From a virus: DNA of 27,176 nucleotides. Positions 5,701 to 14,300 of this stretch are shown piece by piece. Both the position numbers and the translations under genes were made by a program. Where the stretch lies: positions 1 to 27,176 of IMG/VR virus record IMGVR_UViG_3300025771_000151. One strand, given 5' to 3'. The notes beneath the pieces are model-generated. The model saw only the letters and a program-made list of their open reading frames with translations. It searched no databases and was not told the origin of the DNA. Position 1 is the stretch's first letter; every line of letters starts with the position of its first letter.

Positions 5701-5992
5701 CATGTTCGATGCCGTTGAGGGCATGATTGAACTCAAGCAAGACGAGATTGCTGAGCAGGAGCTATGGAAGATTCAAGATAGGCTGCTGGCTCTTCTTGAG
5801 CGATGCAAGTTCGAAGACAATGTTCACAAGCATTATGTCGATGAGATTTTAGATTCGGATCTGTCGTGGGATAAGTATCAAGAGTTAAAGAACTACTTCG
5901 ATGCCCACGTCCTAGATGTGCGCTACGAGTATGCACCATCGCAGAAAAGAGTGGCGGCATTCATCCGAATGATCTCAGGACTTGAAACGTGA
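5681..5992 (+). CDS. Hypothetical helical protein
   Basis: A 103-residue, acidic, almost entirely helical protein (MFDAVEGMIELKQDEIAEQE, LERCKFEDNVHKHYVDEIL) without recognisable motifs or membrane segments. Its start lies 20 bases before the end of the methyltransferase gene in another register, and its stop overlaps the GTG start of the phosphoesterase gene (GTGA). This makes it part of the same translation-coupled run. Function unknown. Confidence 0.7.
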   Translation: MSDWIDNMFDAVEGMIELKQDEIAEQELWKIQDRLLALLERCKFEDNVHKHYVDEILDSDLSWDKYQELKNYFDAHVLDVRYEYAPSQKRVAAFIRMISGLET

Positions 5993-6738
5993 AGCTCAAC
6001 ATTCCCGAATCGTTTTACAAGAAACGCCAGGCGGACGTCAAGATTCCTAGGAATCAAACAATCCTTGTACTTAGCGACATTCACTGCCCGTACCACGATG
6101 TGGACGCATTGACTCGGGCCATGTCCAGCGTTGAAGATCCAGATAGCGTCATCCTCTTGGGTGACGTTTTGGATTTTCATCGTATCAGCAAGTATCCCAA
6201 CGATAGAGACACCCTCTCATTCACAGAGGAACTCATCATTGGCAAGCAGTTGCTTTATGGCATCAGGGAGCGATTCCCCAACGCCAAGATCTACTACATC
6301 GAAGGCAACCACGAGGTTCGTCTGGACGCATACATCCAACGCAACGCAAACGAGCTAAGCGACCTGCCTAGCTTGCGCATGGAGGCGCTGTTGAGCCTCG
6401 ATGACCTCGATATACCCTACATCAAGAATGGCTTCATCCACTGCGGCGATATGACGTTCCTGCATGGCCATGAGATGCGCGGCATCGGAGGGGTGAACCC
6501 CAGCCGTAAGCTCTTCGCTAAGATGCACAAGAGCGCTATGTGTGGGCATCTCCACCGCCCCGACGTGTTCTACACCAGAGACGGTGCTGGGAAGCTTATC
6601 CAGTGCCATGTCATCGGTCACTTGGGAGAGCCTAATCCTCGCTACCACCCTCGTAATGATTGGCAGCATGGCTATGCTATTGTGGATGTTAGCAAAAATG
6701 GCTATATTCGCGTTCAGAATCAAATCCTAGAGCCATGA
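5989..6738 (+). CDS. Calcineurin-like metallophosphoesterase
   Basis: A 249-residue metal-dependent phosphoesterase. All family motifs are present in order: D30-x-H32 (LSDIHCPY), GDVLDFH (58-64), GNHE (106-109), FLHGHE (157-162) and CGHLHR (185-190). These bind two metal ions and hydrolyse phosphomonoesters or diesters; in phages such enzymes may act on nucleotides, RNA ends or host signalling compounds. It begins with GTG at 5989, overlapping the previous stop by 4 bases; no better ATG lies nearby. It ends in a 4-base overlap with the XRE regulator gene. The substrate cannot be told from sequence. Confidence 0.88.
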   Translation: MKLNIPESFYKKRQADVKIPRNQTILVLSDIHCPYHDVDALTRAMSSVEDPDSVILLGDVLDFHRISKYPNDRDTLSFTEELIIGKQLLYGIRERFPNAKIYYIEGNHEVRLDAYIQRNANELSDLPSLRMEALLSLDDLDIPYIKNGFIHCGDMTFLHGHEMRGIGGVNPSRKLFAKMHKSAMCGHLHRPDVFYTRDGAGKLIQCHVIGHLGEPNPRYHPRNDWQHGYAIVDVSKNGYIRVQNQILEP

Positions 6739-6989
6739 ATGAAATCATCCAAGACCTATGTGAGGATCTCCGTCGCATCAGACGCGCACGCCGCATCAGT
6801 CTCGACGAGGTAGCAGACGCAACCAACATTGGTAAAGGCAACTTGAGTCGGTATGAAAACGGGAAGCTCATTCCCAAATTTGACACCATTGGCCGCTGGG
6901 CCGATGCCCTCGACGTAGCCGTTAAGGTGAGCCTGTTTGACCGACAGGACGCCAAAGAATATTGTCGCAAGCAAAGTATTCCAGAATAG
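6735..6989 (+). CDS. XRE-family transcriptional regulator (Cro/CI-type HTH)
   Basis: An 84-residue DNA-binding protein. Residues about 9-65 form a Cro/C1-type helix-turn-helix: LRRIRRARRISLDEVADATNI, then GKGNLSRYENGKLIPKFDTI, where LSRYENGK is the classic recognition-helix end. No peptidase or sensor domain follows, so it is a minimal regulator. It is the last gene of the plus-strand operon, and its last 68 bases overlap the end of the oppositely oriented nuclease gene. It could control the switch from early to late transcription, or bind the palindromes at 1167-1197; both are guesses. Confidence 0.85.
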   Translation: MNEIIQDLCEDLRRIRRARRISLDEVADATNIGKGNLSRYENGKLIPKFDTIGRWADALDVAVKVSLFDRQDAKEYCRKQSIPE

Positions 6990-7356
6990 CGTTCAGGCAT
7001 TCCTCCTCTCCGACACAAAGCACAGCTTTGTAGCCTCGTTCGTTAAGGGCTAGTAACCACTCTTTTTGATGGTCGCTGGCCCTTCCTCCTTTGCGCTTGA
7101 TCTCAATCATCAAGCCCTTATAGATACCCCTAGGCTCATAAAAGATGAGGTCAGGTATACCCTTGCGGTACCCTGACCTCTTTATCTTTTTGGCCTCTGA
7201 GATAGACATGCGGGCACCTCCCACGGTGGCACAATACAGGAGGTGAGGGGCATTGCCATCAATGAAGTCGACGACAGCGCACTGCACGTCAAACTCACTC
7301 GGACTCAGGTTACGCTTCTGGGTAGATGATTTTTTGCGCCGCTTCCCAGTCGCCAT
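6922..7356 (-). CDS. VRR-NUC domain nuclease
   Basis: A 144-residue PD-(D/E)xK nuclease of the VRR-NUC family. The core is GIPDL (66-70) with Asp69, followed by MIEIKRKGGRASDHQKEWL, where Glu85 and Lys87 complete the metal site and the Q-KEWL helix is typical of the family. Such phage enzymes cleave branched or structured DNA and often work in replication or packaging. It is the last gene of the late minus-strand operon. Its start overlaps the endolysin gene by 47 bases, and its end runs 68 bases into the regulator gene on the other strand. A nuclease of this type is more usual among early genes. Confidence 0.87.
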   Translation of the reverse strand: MATGKRRKKSSTQKRNLSPSEFDVQCAVVDFIDGNAPHLLYCATVGGARMSISEAKKIKRSGYRKGIPDLIFYEPRGIYKGLMIEIKRKGGRASDHQKEWLLALNERGYKAVLCVGEEECLNAILEYFACDNILWRPVGQTGSP

Positions 7357-7759
7357 CCCAATCTATGTCTTCAGCATCAAAGCCAGGACAAAACGTGTCC
7401 TTGTACATGCGGTGGCCATGTATAGGAATGTTCTCGCCGTAGAGCACGCGGAAAGCATTGCAGACCTTTTGCAGAGTCAGCCATTGTGCCTCTGTAATCG
7501 TGCATGCATCCTTGTTGCGTGCGTCCCTACCACCGACAAAAGCGACCCCAATGCTGTCGTAGTTATTGCCCTTGGCATGCGCCCCAGTCATACCCAATGG
7601 CCTACCAGCACTCAACTTGCCATCATAGCCAATGTAGAAATGGTAGCCAATCATCTTCCAGCCAAAAGACTTGTGGAGACGATTGCACCAGTTCACATCA
7701 TACTGCTCCTCGCGTTTAGTCGCAGTGTGGTGAATGATGATCTTGTTGATTGGCCTCAT
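7310..7759 (-). CDS. Endolysin, N-acetylmuramoyl-L-alanine amidase
   Basis: A 149-residue amidase of the T7-lysozyme type (Amidase_2, PGRP fold). It cuts the bond between N-acetylmuramic acid and L-alanine in the peptidoglycan, releasing progeny phage. Probable zinc ligands are His10 (in IIIHHTAT), His116 (in IHGHRMYKD) and Cys124 (in FCPGF), the same His-His-Cys pattern as T7 lysozyme; the YHFYIGYDGKL strand is also typical. There is no signal peptide or cell-wall-binding domain, so it depends on a holin. The holin-like gene ends 2 bases before its start. Confidence 0.92.
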   Translation of the reverse strand: MRPINKIIIHHTATKREEQYDVNWCNRLHKSFGWKMIGYHFYIGYDGKLSAGRPLGMTGAHAKGNNYDSIGVAFVGGRDARNKDACTITEAQWLTLQKVCNAFRVLYGENIPIHGHRMYKDTFCPGFDAEDIDWDGDWEAAQKIIYPEA

Positions 7760-7761
7760 GC

Positions 7762-7932
7762 TCAGTTTTTGGGACGGCGACGACTCTTTCCCAAGACTAC
7801 GGCTTGGAGGATTCGCTTGAGGACATCAACGAACTTGTCGTCTTTGTCGGTTTCCGTCAACGCTGTCCAAGAGCCAGCTGCGGTGATGATGATGAGGGCG
7901 ATTTCAGCCCAGTTTGAAAATAAAAAGTCCAT
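7762..7932 (-). CDS. Small holin-like membrane protein
   Basis: A 56-residue protein starting MDFLFSNWAEIALIIITAAG, with one hydrophobic segment at residues about 5-22, an acidic-basic amphipathic middle (TETDKDDKFVDVLKR) and a basic tail (GKSRRRPKN). Size, layout and position 2 bases before the amidase gene fit a one-span holin, which would open the inner membrane at the end of infection. I infer the role from context, because holins share little sequence. The next gene on the same strand is the endolysin. Confidence 0.65.
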   Translation of the reverse strand: MDFLFSNWAEIALIIITAAGSWTALTETDKDDKFVDVLKRILQAVVLGKSRRRPKN

Positions 7933-8071
7933 GGTGTATGGGTTAGTTGTTGCAATATAATACTTCTGTGCTGGACTTGCGATCCCCCCAAAGTTGATGA
8001 TGTATATTTCCGCCTTTATAGCTCAAATTAGGGGTTAATGATGTTAAAATCCGTCAGGGCGTGCTGAGGGT
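7933..8071 (-). other. Intergenic gap in the lysis region
   Basis: A non-coding gap of 139 bases between the XhlA-like and holin-like genes, in an operon where most genes overlap. On the minus strand it contains two small hairpins at its right border (TCAG/CTGA at 8054-8067; GGGT/ACCC at 8068-8081, the second running into the end of the XhlA-like gene). On the plus strand the same part looks like the 3' half of a leucine tRNA. It may hold a separate promoter for the lysis genes; I see no convincing -33/-7 pair. Confidence 0.4.
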
Positions 8072-8275
8072 TCAAATACCCTTCTTAGCCAACAAGAGTT
8101 TTAACTCGTGGATGCCGTCAACGCACTTCTGCAACATTTCTTTCATCTCGTTTTGGTCGTTTTCAAGCCTGTATACGCGGCCCTTGAGTTTCGCTACTTC
8201 GCTATTGAGTGAAACCCACACTCCAATAGCAGCGGCGATAGAGGGGATGAGTCCTACTAGTGTATCTACATTCAT
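8072..8275 (-). CDS. XhlA-like membrane protein, lysis-associated
   Basis: A 67-residue protein with an N-terminal hydrophobic segment (LVGLIPSIAAAIGVWVSL, residues about 6-23), followed by a coiled coil with good heptads (EVAKLKGRVYRLENDQNEMKE begins it). This is the layout of the XhlA/haemolysin family found next to phage lysis genes, which sits in the inner membrane and helps the holin and endolysin, although its topology here is reversed compared with the usual C-terminal membrane anchor. It overlaps the CHU_C gene by 4 bases (ATGA). Confidence 0.65.
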   Translation of the reverse strand: MNVDTLVGLIPSIAAAIGVWVSLNSEVAKLKGRVYRLENDQNEMKEMLQKCVDGIHELKLLLAKKGI

Positions 8276-9249
8276 CTGAATATTGTTACTGTTCCGTTGA
8301 TCTCAACGGCTTTGGTGGAGTTAAATGTCGTTGCTTTGATTGTCCAGATATAAACCCCGTCGGGCACAAAAGCAGCGAGCCTGTTACCAAGCCATTTGTC
8401 ATTGGGGTCGTAGCTTATCCACACAAGTGTACCCCACCTGTTGTAGACGCGGCACTCCCACTTCCACCAGCACTCTGATGTCGTGACGGGCTTCCAGTAG
8501 TCGTTGCTCCCGTCGTTGTTAGGGGTGAAGGTGTTGGGGCAGAAGATGAGTGGGTCGTTGCAGTTCTCTCCCGCTTCGGGGTAGTATTCGCAAGGCCCTA
8601 CAATTGTACATTCTTCGCAGTAGTTGATAGCTACTGGGTCTACGCAGCCTTGATATACGCACGAGCCGTCGTCCTCCGTGGCTTCTTCATTGTAGTTGTA
8701 AGCGAACCAATCGGTACAGCCTAGCACGATAGGCGGAGGCGGTGGGTCACACGCTCCATTGAGGCTCCATGTAATCCAGCTGTTGAAGATATTGTCGTCG
8801 CCAAATTCTGGGTTATCGTTGATTTGCGTGACAGCCGTCACGACGCACTCTTCAAAATAGGCTGCGTCCTGAAATATCTCGATCCAGCAGTTGGCCGTCC
8901 CCGACCCCGCCCACGGAGTTTCAAGGAGGTTGAACGTTACCGTGTCCCCCGTCTGGAGAATATCATCGTCGCCCTCACCGATGTGGAATCCAGGAAAGTT
9001 AAGGGGGAAGATGAGATAGGCCCACCCGTCAGGGTAGAAGCACGGCCACGTATCCTGAGGGTTCTCGATGGGTGGTTGGAAGGTGAGGCCCAGCAGGAAT
9101 TCGCCTACGCTGTCGTTCTCTGTCATGCACGCCCCACCAAGGACCGTGATGGTCATATCCGTCGAGATAGGATTGAACCCCACGATTTCGATGTCGCATT
9201 GCCCGTAGGACAGATAAGGAATCAGAAACCAGAATAGTACCCTCTTCAT
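8272..9249 (-). CDS. Secreted protein with T9SS type B sorting domain (CHU_C)
   Basis: A 325-residue protein. Starting at 9249 gives a signal peptide (MKRVLFWFLIPYLSYGQ, then CDIE) and an ATGA overlap with the protease gene; the longer frame from 9282 would hide it. Residues about 18-170 are an unrecognised beta-rich region. Residues 178-197 carry the GCTDWFAYNYNEEATEDDGS motif common in marine Bacteroidota surface proteins. Residues about 238-325 form a CHU_C domain: PNTFTPNNDGSNDYW, RVYNRWGTLVW and DGVYIWTIKA. This domain directs proteins through the type IX secretion system to the cell surface. In a phage it is unexpected. It could be a secreted cargo, or a virion tip or fibre protein. Confidence 0.85.
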   Translation of the reverse strand: MKRVLFWFLIPYLSYGQCDIEIVGFNPISTDMTITVLGGACMTENDSVGEFLLGLTFQPPIENPQDTWPCFYPDGWAYLIFPLNFPGFHIGEGDDDILQTGDTVTFNLLETPWAGSGTANCWIEIFQDAAYFEECVVTAVTQINDNPEFGDDNIFNSWITWSLNGACDPPPPPIVLGCTDWFAYNYNEEATEDDGSCVYQGCVDPVAINYCEECTIVGPCEYYPEAGENCNDPLIFCPNTFTPNNDGSNDYWKPVTTSECWWKWECRVYNRWGTLVWISYDPNDKWLGNRLAAFVPDGVYIWTIKATTFNSTKAVEINGTVTIFR

Positions 9250-11159
9250 TGCACAAATACTTTCTTGGTTACAGCTCCCCACTTGAGGATGTAGACGCCT
9301 GTCGCGAGCTGATTAATGTCGCCGCGCACCCGACGCCCAGTCATATCGTATACACGAGGCATACCAGCAGGGAAAAATGATCCGTAGTCACTAGCCGCTT
9401 CAATAATTACATCCTTAAGCATACCTGTAGAGAAGTCCTGTTCGAGCGGGCAATCTCCAAGGATAGTCAACATATACAGCAAGTCCATAACGTTTACAAC
9501 CCCATCATTGTTTGGGTCTGTCTGGCATTCTGATTGACACCCGTATTCCAGCATCATCTCAAGGATGTCGCCATTACCTACAGCTCCGTTGCCGTCAAAG
9601 TCGAGAGGGCAGTCGCCGACAGAGAAACAGAAGGTTGTGTCGAAGAGAGAGTATTCTGTTTGCTCCGTCGCGAAGAGCACGTTGCCTCCAACCGTGGCCG
9701 TGATTCCCTCCCCCCCGAAGTCGCATACCCCATCATTCCCAAAGTCCATGGAGCACATGCCGTCCCCATTGCTGTCAGTAGCCTCGAAGGTATAGCACCC
9801 CTCATACACGCAGACCTCGTACTCGTATGTGTTCACGCCAAACGGGTAGTCCCCATCGCCAATCACGACCTCTCCTGTTGCATCGTAGAGTACCCAGTCG
9901 ACTTCGTTGGCCCAGTTGTCAGTCCCCACCACAATGTCCATGACCTCGCCATATACGGTCTCAATAGGCCACCAAGCGTAGTCGTTGTCTTGGTATTGGT
10001 CAAGCTCGCTGACCACCTGTACCTCGAACATCTGCGCTCCATCGACATATACACCCTCAAACATAACCTCGTGGGTGCCAGTAGGAACGTCGAATAAGTA
10101 CTCTACGTATTGGTTTCCATTGACGTAGAGCTGCACCTCTATGATATCCAAAGGAAGTGTCCCTTGGTTTACTATGTCGACCCAGATATCTTGAGTGGGC
10201 GTGCACCACGTCTGCTGGTAGTAAGCAGCAAGTGGGGTGGCGTCGTAGTCTACTACAGGAACACAAGACAGGTTGTCGAGCAGGCCAGACCGAACACCTT
10301 GGAGACACTCGTGCATACGCTCCGACTGGCCCACGGTAAAAGACTCGCGGCACGTCTCAGGGGTGTAGTCCATGAAGTTCTCGATTAGAGCATCAGGGCA
10401 GTCAGCAGCAAGACATCCCACGTCATTGGGTGTGGTGGGTGGCGTGTCGCATACTTCGTCACCCTGAGTCTCGCAGTTCGTCTCTACGCAGTCGTTCGAG
10501 TTAGAAAATGTATGCCAAAGAGAAAGGTGATGCCCCATCTCGTGAACCCCTGTAAACCCAAGCTCTCGACCTGGCTTCAGCGTGCCTACGTTGCCCGTGA
10601 CGTTGTACAGACATACCACTCCGTCGCGACAATCCCCCGTTGGGCCGAGGTAAGCAAATCCTTGAATGCCCCAGCCTCCGTCGTTGCCGTTAATCTCGCT
10701 GACTACATAGTAATTGATGTATTCGTCAGGGTTCCAGCACCCCGCGTCACTCTTAACTTGTGTCTGATCGGCCCCGCTACCCGACCCATTGCTAATCCCA
10801 TTCGCCATATACTCATCATTCCAGCTGTAATCGGTGCGAGTGATGCCGTTGGTGGGGTTGCCCTCGGGGTCGCGCACAGCCATACAAAACTGGATTTTGC
10901 TGTCGGCGAACTCTTCGTTCAGAACGTCGACCTGCGACATGATTTGTTCGTCAGAGATGTTGTTCTCCGCACCAGCGCCAGTATGTACAATATGAAATAC
11001 GATGGGTATAGTCACCGTGTCCACATCATTCAAATCCACCTCTACCCGATTCGCCTCAAGCCCCATGATTTTAGGCTCAAATAGGATGGAGCATTCCTCT
11101 TGAGCTGTGATTGCGTTAAACAATAGAGTGAACAGAGAGAGAAGGAAAAGTTGTTTCAT
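9246..11159 (-). CDS. Secreted M43-type metalloprotease with T9SS type A tail
   Basis: A 637-residue protein. Starting at 11159 gives a signal peptide (MKQLFLLSLFTLLFNAITAQ). Residues about 45-300 are a pappalysin-type (M43) metalloprotease: zinc site HEMGHHLSLWH (206-216), CDTPP (237-241) and a Met-turn NFMDY (261-265). The Gly of the usual HExxHxxGxxH is Ser213. Beta-rich adhesion-like regions follow (about 305-510), then two calcium-loop, dockerin-like repeats (DFDGNGAVGNGD, 520-531; DPNNDGVVNVMD, 548-559). Residues about 599-637 form a type A T9SS tail (RVYDMTGRRV, LATGVYILKWG). It lies between the tail-tip and CHU_C genes. A protease that is exported by, or mimics, the host T9SS is the best reading. 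Confidence 0.88.
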   Translation of the reverse strand: MKQLFLLSLFTLLFNAITAQEECSILFEPKIMGLEANRVEVDLNDVDTVTIPIVFHIVHTGAGAENNISDEQIMSQVDVLNEEFADSKIQFCMAVRDPEGNPTNGITRTDYSWNDEYMANGISNGSGSGADQTQVKSDAGCWNPDEYINYYVVSEINGNDGGWGIQGFAYLGPTGDCRDGVVCLYNVTGNVGTLKPGRELGFTGVHEMGHHLSLWHTFSNSNDCVETNCETQGDEVCDTPPTTPNDVGCLAADCPDALIENFMDYTPETCRESFTVGQSERMHECLQGVRSGLLDNLSCVPVVDYDATPLAAYYQQTWCTPTQDIWVDIVNQGTLPLDIIEVQLYVNGNQYVEYLFDVPTGTHEVMFEGVYVDGAQMFEVQVVSELDQYQDNDYAWWPIETVYGEVMDIVVGTDNWANEVDWVLYDATGEVVIGDGDYPFGVNTYEYEVCVYEGCYTFEATDSNGDGMCSMDFGNDGVCDFGGEGITATVGGNVLFATEQTEYSLFDTTFCFSVGDCPLDFDGNGAVGNGDILEMMLEYGCQSECQTDPNNDGVVNVMDLLYMLTILGDCPLEQDFSTGMLKDVIIEAASDYGSFFPAGMPRVYDMTGRRVRGDINQLATGVYILKWGAVTKKVFVQ

Positions 11160-11169
11160 ATGGTAGTTT

Positions 11170-11349
11170 TTAGCGTGCTTTCGGTGGCCCTTCTCCCGTA
11201 TCACCTGTGACATCAGCCAGCATCTGGTCGATGATGTTCGATAGCAGATTGATTCGGTCAATCAACTCTTGTTGAGTTGGACTCGCGGGCAAATCTCCAA
11301 TGTCCTCCCGCAAATCGGGTACAAAATAGTTTGTTATTTCAGTGCTCAT
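11170..11349 (-). CDS. Small hypothetical tail-region protein, 59 residues
   Basis: A 59-residue acidic protein (MSTEITNYFVPDLREDIGDL at the start) with a helical middle (TQQELIDRINLLSNIIDQML) and a Gly- and Pro-rich end. Its ATG overlaps the stop of the large tail-protein gene (ATGA), and it ends 10 bases before the protease start, so it fills the gap exactly. The heptad-like helix suggests a small oligomer, perhaps a chaperone or trimeric tip piece. No family recognised. Confidence 0.65.
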   Translation of the reverse strand: MSTEITNYFVPDLREDIGDLPASPTQQELIDRINLLSNIIDQMLADVTGDTGEGPPKAR

Positions 11350-14300
11350 TGCTGTACCAAAATTGTGTAGGAAGTATTGACGTATGTTGTCCCATTAGGC
11401 AGATCCGTCCTTTGGAAGAATATGAATACGAGGTCTCCCTTACTGATGGTCAGACCTGTAGCTGTCCCAGAGAAATCGTAGTGCCTATCCACTTGGGAGA
11501 TGGTCACACTGAGTTCTAGGACATCAGTGAGGCTGATTGACCCACTAGCACCATTAGGTGACTGACCCGTAAGCACCCACACCTTGATTGTGTCAACATT
11601 CGTGTCGTTGCGGAGGGTGCCGTAAATCTGAAGCTGACTCACATCGGTTGGGCAGACTATACCCATGTGTGCATAATCATCAATAAGTAAGGATCGCCCC
11701 GTCTGGCTCGTGCTGTAGCCCGTGTCGGTGTCCCACCCGTACAAACTAGAACCCATGTAATATCGGCTCGTGTAGTACATGGGAATCCGCGTCGAGGACG
11801 ATGCCAAGACGTATGGAGGGTAGCCCCAGCCAGGGTCTTGGGTGGTTCCGCCACTAGCTAAGTACTGGCCTTTTGTCCCTGCTGGCAATTCACTGATGAC
11901 TTGGTCTGGGGAGACCATAAGAATCCTGTCGTTGGTAATGCCAGTTCTAGGGTTACTACTAGCAAACACATCAGCAAAGCTGCCCATTGGGAGGTAGGCA
12001 GTCGAGCTAACCGTGAGGCTTGCGATGCCCGTCTTGTCAGGCGTAAGGTTGACGTGACTTAGCTTCTTGCTGTCCACAACGGGAAGTCCTGGGCGCTTGC
12101 CCCTGCGCTGAGCTTCACGAGTAAAGTCTATAGCCTCAGTAGGCAGCCCGCCAGAGTCATTGCCGCTCGTGCCAGTAGGATCGCGTCCCGTGTCTTGAGC
12201 CTCCGTTATCGAGTCCAAGTCACGCCCCATCTGCACGCAAGTCAAGTCGGTGATGCCGCTTGTCAGTTCGTGACGGATAGATATGGGGCACATCTGTAGC
12301 TCGGTGCCGTCTATGGTAAAGACGGGGCGATATTCATAATAAAGCAGGTCTTTGAACGTCTGCCCCGACACGTAGTTCTTGGGCTGCAACTTAAGGTCAT
12401 AGACGTATCGAGAGCTGTTACGGAAACGCATGTACTCATCGGCATGCACCTCGTATAGATCGCGGGCCGCGCCAAAATAGCCAACACCGCTCACAAACGA
12501 CCCGTAAGATTGAGAGTAGTCTTGGTCACCAGTGCCAATGTAGAGATATCCATTAGTACCAAACCACCCATTAGGACGGCCGCCAACAACACTAGCTGGC
12601 ATGCGCTCGACGATGTCTGTCTTGGGGTTGTTGCTTGCGGCAAAATATACGGCATCATCACCCTTCTCGCCTGTGCCAAGGAAGAACCTGACATTTTCAA
12701 ATCGCACATTGGCGCGAAGGAAGTCATCCATCTGAGTCTCGCTAAATGCAGAGCCTCCAGAGTCGTAAGCAATGACGTCTATCAGATACACCTCGATGCC
12801 AGTTTGATTTGCTGCGCCATCGGGAAGACTGGGGATGTCGATATCTAATGGCAGGCGGAAGTTGTGGAAGTTCTCAGCCTGAGACCCCATCATGTTGTTG
12901 CGATGGCGGAGACGATCAACCTCGCTATCGTCTGTCCTTGGCTCCAAAACCGTGGCGACACCACCACCATACTCGTAGCTATTGCCGTCCGCATCGATGT
13001 GAACCAAGGTGGCAAATTCAGCAGGCAACTCAAGCAGGTCGGGGTTGTTAAGGACAACCTCAAAACGATCAGTACTTGTCTGCGTCCATTCAGCATCTGC
13101 TGTCGCCCTCAATGGCTTATACCATGCGTTACCTCCTGGCTTAATGATTTCGAACCCATTGGTGTTTGGAATCTCGTCGCTAGCATAACTAGCGTGAGTC
13201 ACATGTTGCTTGAGGTAGTAACCACCGACTCTAATTTTGAATCGCAGAACAATCTTTGCCCCAACGGTGACGTCATTGTCAAAGTTGGTGTTGACATACG
13301 CCATGGTTTGGAAGCGGAAGGGGATGTCGGGTGGCACGTCTATCTCCGAATCTTCCAGAGGGTAATCCTCAGACCATGAAACGAGCTGCCTTGCCTCTGT
13401 TAAATTGATGCCTTGCAATTTCACACGATCCACCGTGGCGTGCTCTACGCGTGCGGGGGCCTCGTAGTAATCATGCTTACCAGTGCCAGCAGTAAATGGG
13501 TTTCCAACAACACTAAGCTGTTCAAAATCAAAATAGGTAGGCGTTCCAGCTATGACGCTTCGTAGGCGGCTGTAGAGTACGTGCGTGGTAAAGACGTTCT
13601 CAATACCAGACTCGTACCCATACTGCTGTAAGTTGTACGAGATGTTGCTGAATGTTTCAGCGTATTGAGGTGGTGCGGTACGAGGAATAGGGTATCGACC
13701 GCCAAGTACCCGTTGTGACCCGCTGTCTTTGTGAGTGTACAGAACGCCACGGAGGGCGGGCAATTGGTATCTGGTGCTACCCTCGAGAAGGTCGCAACCA
13801 TCTAAGTCAGTGAAGTCTGGGCGAGCTGACAAAGCCGTAATCCCATCTCCCGCGAGGGCTGGTATCTCTAATCTGTCCTTATTATCGTTTGATCCTGACA
13901 AGCCAGTATTGAGGTGCTCAAACCCTCGGCAGGTGCTCGCGTCGTGATAGGTGGTTGGGCTAATAAAGTATAGCGTGTCGTTCCGCATATGAAGGCGACA
14001 GCCCAAGGCGATACAGATGTGCTCAAGAACCTCGTAACAAGACATGACGTCCTCGAAAACCCTAAACCCAGTACCTACTGGATTTGGTAGCGAAGAAGGC
14101 TTGTTAAAAGTCTGCTGGTTGATTTTAAGTGTGTAAAGCACACTTTTGTCATCATAGGTCAAAGAGGTTCCCCAGTTCTTGCCAAACAAATCGATGTATT
14201 CGATAATGTTTATGGGAACAACTTCGCCTGTGATGGGAGTACTACCACGAAAAAAGTTGTAAGCGTCTCTTATGCGCGTGATGGCTCGGCCAATGGTAAT

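Noticed and set aside
8012-8092. Complete tRNA gene on the plus strand
   Set aside because: The 3' half looks tRNA-like, and TAGCTCAAATTAGG looks like part of a D-arm, but acceptor and anticodon stems do not pair, so no functional tRNA is supported.
8824-10388. Plus-strand frames of 137-187 codons over the secreted-protein genes
   Set aside because: The minus-strand frames contain clear M43, T9SS and CHU_C domains with signal peptides; the plus-strand frames show no domain.
12510-13379. Plus-strand frames opposite the large tail protein gene
   Set aside because: Antisense shadows in the late operon, without start signals or recognisable domains.
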